Part shown: one piece after another, positions 6,362 to 10,920 of the stretch
Position numbering within the stretch: position 1 is the first letter of the stretch
Layout of the letters: each line of letters begins with the position of its first letter
NCBI GenBank assembly: GCA_019247235.1
Contig: JAFAPG010000132.1
Location: forward strand, 1 to 10,920
Reading direction: 5' to 3'
DNA from: Acidobacteriota bacterium
GTDB taxonomy: Bacteria; Acidobacteriota; Terriglobia; Terriglobales; Acidobacteriaceae
Length of the DNA: 10,920 nucleotides
Notes under the pieces: generated by a model
What the model was told of the DNA's origin: nothing
The model's input: the letters and a program-made list of their open reading frames with translations, nothing else
The model's database searches: none
Position numbers and translations under genes: made by a program

Positions 6362-7783
6362 TTAGGAGAAGGGGACAGAAACAAGATTCGTCTGAACTGC
6401 CTCTTGTAAGCGATCAAGCACCAGAGGACCAACCTGCGAGACTGACCCCGCCCCCAGTGTCAAAATCATGTCTCCCGCCTTTGCCTGTGCGGCCGCGGCA
6501 TGCGCGGCGGCCTCAAAGGAATTCATATAGCGAACTGCGCCTTTCTTGCTCTTCGAAATACGCTCGCTCAGAGCCTCGCCATTGATACCCTCAATCGGCG
6601 GCTCGCTGGCGGGATAAATATCGAGGACAAGAAGGGAATCGGCATCAGCAAAGGCGGTGGCAAACTGTTCCATCAAGTCACGAGTTCGGCTGTAGCGATG
6701 CGGCTGAAAGATGACGTGGATTCTTTGGTAGCCGCATTGTCGGGCGGCGGCCAGCGTGGCGCGAATTTCGGTTGGGTGGTGACCATAGTCGTCAATGACG
6801 GCAATATCGCCTACCCGTCCTCGCAACTGAAATCGCCGATCCACACCGCGAAAGTTCTCCAGCGCCTCACAAATGCGATCGATATCAATCTCCAGGCCAA
6901 TTCCGACCGCGATGGCGGCCGCCGCATTCAGTATATTGTGCACACCGGGGACGTTGAGGCGAAATTCCCCCAAATCGTGCCCGCGATAGCTCACCCGGAA
7001 GCGGCTGAGCGGCACGTCGTTGTCGACTCTGGCAAAAGCCACGGAGCGAATGTGAAAATCTGACCCCTTGCGGGTTCCGTAGTGCACAACCGGGCGACGG
7101 ATTTTCCCTCGCAGCCGACGCAAGATGGGGTCGTCATTGGAGAACACGACCATGCCATAAAACGGCACCCGATCCATAAAATCCAGGAATGTCCGTTTCA
7201 CATCCCGCATGCTGCGGTAGCAATCCATATGCTCGCGATCAATGTTGGTCACCACCGCCAGAATGGGGGAAAGCTTCAGGAACGAACGATCGCTCTCATC
7301 GGCTTCGGCGACCAGATATTGGGAACGCCCTAGTCGCGCATTCGATCCCAAGGCGTCGACCCGGCCGCCAACCACTACCGTGGGATCGAGTCCGCCCGAG
7401 GCAAGCACCGCCGCCACCATGGAAGTCGTCGTGGTTTTGCCGTGCATGCCGGCGACGGCGATGCCATATTTCAGGCGCATCAGTTCGGCCAACATCTCGG
7501 CCCGTTGGATGACCGGGATGTGCCGCTTCGCGGCCTCAAGGACTTCAGGGTTGGTGACGGCAACCGCCGAGCTCGTCACCACCACATCGGCGCCCGCCAC
7601 GTTGTCGGCGGCATGGCCTTCAAAGATAAGCGCGCCTTGGGTCTTCAACCGTTCGGTGACAGGCGAGCGCTTGAGATCGGAACCGGAAATTTTGTAGCCG
7701 AGGTTCAGTAGCACCTCGGCGACGCCACTCATTCCGATACCGCCGATGCCCACGAAATGTACACGCTGGGTTTTGCCAAACAT
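6362..7783 (-). CDS. murC: UDP-N-acetylmuramate--L-alanine ligase
   Basis: 473 residues, normal length for MurC. The cytoplasmic enzyme joins L-alanine to UDP-MurNAc using ATP, the first amino-acid step of peptidoglycan precursor synthesis. N-terminal Rossmann motif GIGGIGMSG (12-20) binds the UDP-sugar. The ATP-binding loop is GMHGKTTTTS (112-121), a T-to-M variant of the usual GTHGKT. The middle domain shows AEADESDRSF and VTNIDREHMD (178-187). The C-terminal domain has FRGVDRRFQ, DDYGHHPTEI (331-340) and FQPHRYSRTRDL (359-370). All expected catalytic motifs are present. It starts 15 bases after the murG stop on the same strand, so the two are surely cotranscribed. The ribosome site is weak (GAG/AGG in that gap). 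No murB, ddl or ftsQ follows; the next gene is ychF, facing it. Confidence 0.97.
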   Translation of the reverse strand: MFGKTQRVHFVGIGGIGMSGVAEVLLNLGYKISGSDLKRSPVTERLKTQGALIFEGHAADNVAGADVVVTSSAVAVTNPEVLEAAKRHIPVIQRAEMLAELMRLKYGIAVAGMHGKTTTTSMVAAVLASGGLDPTVVVGGRVDALGSNARLGRSQYLVAEADESDRSFLKLSPILAVVTNIDREHMDCYRSMRDVKRTFLDFMDRVPFYGMVVFSNDDPILRRLRGKIRRPVVHYGTRKGSDFHIRSVAFARVDNDVPLSRFRVSYRGHDLGEFRLNVPGVHNILNAAAAIAVGIGLEIDIDRICEALENFRGVDRRFQLRGRVGDIAVIDDYGHHPTEIRATLAAARQCGYQRIHVIFQPHRYSRTRDLMEQFATAFADADSLLVLDIYPASEPPIEGINGEALSERISKSKKGAVRYMNSFEAAAHAAAAQAKAGDMILTLGAGSVSQVGPLVLDRLQEAVQTNLVSVPFS

Positions 7784-7798
7784 TTAGGAGCCTAACTC

Positions 7799-8875
7799 TC
7801 AAGTTGCTTCGCAGCCGGCGACCTTGGCCGCGAGCTCGGCGATATCTTTGGCTGCATTGGGATGTGCCAGGGAACGTGCCGTCCGACTCATGCGCTCAAG
7901 TCTGCCAGGCTCTTCCAGTAAGGTACAAATTGTGTCCACCAGCCAAACTTCGTCAAGCCTTGTCTCCTCAAGAACCACGGCAGCTCCCGCTCGCTCCAGG
8001 GCTTCCGCATTACGCCGCTGATGATCATCAGCGGCACGAGGGAATGGAACAAAAATGGCAGGCTTGGCAGCGGCCGCAATTTCTGCCACCGTGCTTGCCC
8101 CGGAACGGCACAAAACCAGGTCAGCGCGGGCAAAAAAGCTCGGCATGTCATCGATGAATTTCTCGACTTCGGCAGGCACCGAGGCCTGGCGGTATGCAGC
8201 CTCAACCTCATTATAGTCACGCTCTCCGGTTTGATGAATGACACGCAGGGCAGGTACGCGTCTGACCAGTTCGGGAAGGGCTCGCGTCATCGCCTGATTG
8301 ATGGCCCGGGCACCTTGGCTTCCCCCAAATACCAGGAGCGTGGGCGAATCTGCGTGATATGGCTTTCGTGGCAGATGGAAAAATGCCGGGCGGACGGGAA
8401 CTCCCGTCACCACCGGATGACGAAAATATTCGGCGGTTTCATCAAAGTGAACGGCCGCGGCAGAGACAAAGTGGGCGACTACTCGGTTGGCGAACCCAGG
8501 CACGAAGTTCGGTTCGAAGGCGAGCCTGGGGACATGCTTGAGAATGGCTGCCATCATGGCTGGCCCCGAAGCATATCCTCCAACACCAATGACCACATCG
8601 GCCTCGAATTGGGACAACATCTGGCCGGCGGCCAAGATTGCGCGAGGCAAATCGAGGACGGTTTTCAGTCGCGTCGCCAGATTCACTCGATTGAGCGCAC
8701 CTACTTGAACAAACTGAATGGGAAACCCGGCAGCCGGCACTAGTCGTCCCTCGAGACCGCGCGGCGTGCCGATAAACAGCACCTCCGCATGGAATCGATG
8801 CTTCAGCTCCTGGGCAATCGCGAGCGCGGGGATTACATGACCACCGGTTCCGCCCCCGGCGAGAACGGCTCTCAT
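7799..8875 (-). CDS. murG: MurG, lipid II synthase (GlcNAc transferase)
   Basis: 358 residues, normal length. A GT-B glycosyltransferase on the inner face of the cytoplasmic membrane that moves GlcNAc from UDP-GlcNAc onto lipid I to make lipid II. Motifs: GGGTGGHVIPALAIA (7-21), GVGGYASGPAM (97-107), VFGGSQGARAIN (182-193), CRSGASTVAEIAAA (256-269) and FVPFPRAADDHQRRNA (275-290), all diagnostic. The usual HEQN before VPG is FEPN here (120-123). The frame stays open to a TTG at 8890, but I chose the ATG at 8875: it starts MRAVLAGGGTGGH as in the family, and a promoter-like -10 at 8892-8897 would start transcription near 8885, after that TTG. murC follows 15 bases downstream. ftsW, the usual upstream neighbour, is absent; the gene diverges from lepA. 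Confidence 0.96.
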   Translation of the reverse strand: MRAVLAGGGTGGHVIPALAIAQELKHRFHAEVLFIGTPRGLEGRLVPAAGFPIQFVQVGALNRVNLATRLKTVLDLPRAILAAGQMLSQFEADVVIGVGGYASGPAMMAAILKHVPRLAFEPNFVPGFANRVVAHFVSAAAVHFDETAEYFRHPVVTGVPVRPAFFHLPRKPYHADSPTLLVFGGSQGARAINQAMTRALPELVRRVPALRVIHQTGERDYNEVEAAYRQASVPAEVEKFIDDMPSFFARADLVLCRSGASTVAEIAAAAKPAIFVPFPRAADDHQRRNAEALERAGAAVVLEETRLDEVWLVDTICTLLEEPGRLERMSRTARSLAHPNAAKDIAELAAKVAGCEAT

Positions 8876-8891
8876 AGATGGAAGCTTCAAC

Positions 8892-8921
8892 TATATATGA
8901 GCCGCTGAGGTCTCCGTGCAA
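8892..8921 (-). promoter_or_regulatory. Candidate murGC promoter
   Basis: On the minus strand, TTGCAC (8921-8916) and TATATA (8897-8892) are separated by 18 bases. A start near 8885 would leave a leader of about 10 bases before the murG ATG. The -35 match is partial and the -10 is good. The orphan murGC pair needs a promoter of its own, which makes this plausible but unproven. Confidence 0.4.
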
Positions 8922-9332
8922 TTCTCCGCCCTGGACCTATTCTCAGTATTGCCAGCTCACGCCAGGCATGATCCGGATTTTTTTCCCGGGAGATCCTTTC
9001 TGCCTGTCCGCACTGAAGCCTCATTTGTGTCTTCGCCACTCACGCGCCATTTGTTGCTGCGGCTCGCGTCCACGTGGGTGGGCGTGAGCACCTAGATGCA
9101 ATGGACCAAACGGCAATCCATGCGGGGGATGAGAGCGATTACGCAGCCGAATATCAAGGCCAAGCGATCTTCCTGCCGGAGAGCTACTGGCAAACTTGAA
9201 ATCTCGCTGACAATCGCGCGGAATTTCGATGAGGTTCGAACATTTTAGAGGCTTTAAGCCGCCTGTCCTACCATCGGCCCCGACTCTTAGAAACTGGTCT
9301 CAGGCACGAATCCATCCCAACGGCGTGAGAGC

Positions 9333-9368
9333 GGTAACCTCAGGAGGCCGATCCTTGCCTGTTAGAAT
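9333..9368 (+). promoter_or_regulatory. Candidate lepA promoter, extended -10
   Basis: TGTTAGAAT (9360-9368) is an extended -10 (TG, one base, TAGAAT). No -35 consensus is present at normal spacing. GGTAACCTC (9333-9341) lies 21 bases before the -10. Transcription would begin near 9375, giving a leader of about 17 bases before the lepA ATG at 9392. Confidence 0.38.
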
Positions 9369-9391
9369 CAGTTTAGGGACCGCCCTTCATC

Positions 9392-10920
9392 ATGGATTCC
9401 CGCTTTATCCGCAATTTCGCCATCATTGCGCACATCGACCACGGCAAGTCCACCTTGGCCGATCGTCTGCTTGAGCTCACCGGCTCATTGACGGCCCGCG
9501 AGATGCAGGCTCAAGTGCTTGACTCGATGGATCTCGAGCGGGAACGCGGTATCACAATCAAGGCCCATGCTGTGCGCATGATGTACACAGCCCAAGACGG
9601 CGCGACCTATCAACTGAATCTGATCGACACCCCCGGCCACGTGGATTTTTCTTACGAAGTATCTCGCTCTCTGGCGTCCTGCGAGGGCGCTCTGCTGGTG
9701 GTCGATGCTTCGCAGGGAGTCGAGGCGCAAACGCTTGCAAACTCTTATCTCGCCATCAATCATGGCCTTGAAATCATCCCCGTCATTAACAAGATTGACC
9801 TCCCCAGTGCGGACGTCCCTCGCACCAAGGAAATGATTGAAGGTGCCGTAGGTCTTGATGCAAGTAACGCTCTGCTCATCAGTGCCAAGACCGGGCAAGG
9901 AGTACCCGATGTGCTTGAGGCGGTGGTCAAACGCATTCCTGCTCCGAAAGGAGATCCCGAACGGCGTCTCCAGGCATTGATTTTTGATTCCTGGTTTGAT
10001 CCCTATCGCGGGGTGATCGTGCTGACCCGAGTCTTCGAGGGTACGTTGAGCAAGGCGGAGAAGATTCGCCTTTGGTCGAATGGAAGAATCTTTGACGTCG
10101 AGACTCTGGGCGTACTGACGCCGAAGCCAGTTGAGGTTGATCAGCTGCACGCCGGCGAGGTGGGGTTCCTGATTGCCAATATTAAGAATGTCGCCGACAC
10201 GAAAATTGGCGATACCATAACCCTCGATGCGCTGCCGGCACTTGAGCCGTTGCCCGGCTTTGAAGATATCAAGCCCATGGTCTTCGCCGGACTCTACACG
10301 GTCGATGCCCACGAGCATACGCAATTGCGCGAGGCACTCGAAAAGCTTCGCTTAAATGACTCTTCTTTTTTCTTCGAGCCAGAAAGTTCGGTCGCACTCG
10401 GGTTTGGATTTCGCTGCGGCTTTCTTGGCCTACTTCACATGGAGATTATCCAGGAGCGACTTGAACGGGAGTTTGGGCTCGATCTGATCACAACCGCGCC
10501 CGGTGTGCGTTATAAGATCGCAAAAACCGATGGGGAGCAGATTGAGGTGGACAATCCATCGCGTTGGCCGGCTACTAGTGAGGTGGCAAAGGTGGAAGAG
10601 CCGGTGATTCTGGCGACCATTCTTACCAATGAAGAATACGTGGGGGGTATTCTGGCCTTGGTGGAAGAGAAACGCGGGCGGCAGAAGAGTTTCGAGTATG
10701 TAAGCTCGACGCGGGTGATGTTGCAATACGAGCTGCCGTTAAATGAAATCGTGCTTGATTTCTATGACCGGCTTAAATCGGTTTCCCGAGGATACGCTTC
10801 GCTCGATTACCACCTGGCGGGGTATTGGGAGTCGCCGATGGTCAAGCTTGATATTCTTGTGGCCGGCGATCCGGTCGACGCCCTTTCGACCATCGTACAC
10901 CGCGACTTCGCCTATGACCG
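9392..10920 (+). CDS. lepA: LepA / elongation factor 4, N-terminal part
   Basis: The frame runs off the right edge after 509 complete codons of a protein usually near 600, so about the last 90 residues (most of the unique C-terminal domain) are missing. LepA is a ribosome-binding translational GTPase, related to EF-G, implicated in back-translocation and in translation initiation or ribosome assembly. G motifs are all intact: G1 AHIDHGKS (13-20), G2 RGIT (53-56), G3 DTPGH (79-83), G4 NKID (133-136), G5 SAK (164-166). Later come the beta-barrel domain (about 190-280) and the EF-G-like domains with RCGFLGLLHMEI (341-352). The start at 9392 gives the family N-terminus directly (MDSRFIRNFAIIAHIDHGKS). 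The nearest ribosome site, AGGGA at 9375-9379, is 12 bases away and could fold into a small hairpin. lepB, a common downstream neighbour in other bacteria, would be beyond the window. Confidence 0.97.
   Translation, partial: MDSRFIRNFAIIAHIDHGKSTLADRLLELTGSLTAREMQAQVLDSMDLERERGITIKAHAVRMMYTAQDGATYQLNLIDTPGHVDFSYEVSRSLASCEGALLVVDASQGVEAQTLANSYLAINHGLEIIPVINKIDLPSADVPRTKEMIEGAVGLDASNALLISAKTGQGVPDVLEAVVKRIPAPKGDPERRLQALIFDSWFDPYRGVIVLTRVFEGTLSKAEKIRLWSNGRIFDVETLGVLTPKPVEVDQLHAGEVGFLIANIKNVADTKIGDTITLDALPALEPLPGFEDIKPMVFAGLYTVDAHEHTQLREALEKLRLNDSSFFFEPESSVALGFGFRCGFLGLLHMEIIQERLEREFGLDLITTAPGVRYKIAKTDGEQIEVDNPSRWPATSEVAKVEEPVILATILTNEEYVGGILALVEEKRGRQKSFEYVSSTRVMLQYELPLNEIVLDFYDRLKSVSRGYASLDYHLAGYWESPMVKLDILVAGDPVDALSTIVHRDFAYD

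Larger units (their letters stand above)
8876..9391. other. Intergenic region between diverging murG and lepA
   Basis: 516 bases with no confidently coding gene. It contains the candidate murGC promoter at the left and the candidate lepA promoter at the right. Between them, a minus-strand frame is free of stops from 9299 to the TGA at 9021-9023 (92 codons) but has no ATG or GTG that could start most of it. Its translation includes GADGRTGGLKPLK and REPQQQMAREWRRHK. The plus strand carries two ATG-started short frames (8878-9087 and 9229-9474) without good ribosome sites. A 9-base inverted pair GCTCACGCC (8955-8963) / GGCGTGAGC (9081-9089) and a CCACGTGG palindrome (9070-9077) are also present. 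The block may be a degenerate gene or an interspersed repeat; I cannot decide from one copy. Confidence 0.5.

Noticed and set aside
6500..7063. 187-codon plus-strand open frame
   Set aside because: Antisense to murC, whose motifs are unambiguous; the translation has no recognisable domain.
8021..8743. 240-codon plus-strand open frame
   Set aside because: Antisense shadow of murG; long only because of GC-biased codon use.
8878..9087. 69-codon plus-strand open frame between murG and lepA
   Set aside because: No ribosome site and an odd Cys/Arg/Pro-rich translation with no recognisable feature.
8955..9089. 9-base inverted pair GCTCACGCC / GGCGTGAGC
   Set aside because: 118 bases apart with no further pairing; expected by chance about as often as not in a region this size.
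9485..10324. 279-codon minus-strand open frame
   Set aside because: Antisense to lepA across its G domain; no recognisable motif.

Overview
The window reads like a chromosomal stretch of a Gram-negative soil bacterium. My best guess is an acidobacterium (Koribacter/Terriglobus-like). This rests on the moderately high GC, the secreted protein with a TonB C-terminal domain, the carboxypeptidase-regulatory-like membrane protein, and the divergent forms of MurG and YchF. The placement is inference from protein style, not from a marker search.

Layout, left to right. (a) 2-709 (+): the C-terminal part of a di-haem DUF1111-type oxidoreductase, cut by the window edge and closed by a strong intrinsic terminator (720-757). 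(b) 826-3193 (+): two uncharacterised envelope proteins, a secreted one ending in a TonB-C-like domain and a single-pass membrane protein with a large outside portion. (c) 3194-3584: a 391-bp intergenic region with small repeats. (d) 3585-6351 (+): an orphan MoxR-type AAA+ ATPase, a four-helix DUF4149 membrane protein, and a divergent YchF-family ATPase. (e) 6362-8875 (-): murC and murG, a compact two-gene peptidoglycan operon that converges on ychF with only 10 bp between stop codons. (f) 8876-9391: a 516-bp region between the diverging murG and lepA. It holds a candidate murG promoter, a candidate lepA promoter and a start-less open frame. (g) 9392 to the right edge (+): the first ~509 codons of lepA (EF-4).

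Working together: MurG attaches GlcNAc to lipid I and MurC adds L-Ala to UDP-MurNAc, so the minus-strand pair serves cell-wall precursor synthesis. It is cut off here from the usual dcw neighbours (ftsW upstream, murB/ftsQ/ftsA/ftsZ downstream). YchF and LepA are both ribosome-associated P-loop NTPases. The left half is envelope and periplasm-oriented.

I see no IS element, CRISPR array, tRNA or rRNA, and no defence or biosynthetic cluster. The most interesting unexplained signals are a shared GGTAACCTC element placed almost identically before the candidate -10 boxes of moxR and lepA, a possible leaderless moxR mRNA, an isolated murGC pair, and a YchF with a rebuilt switch region.
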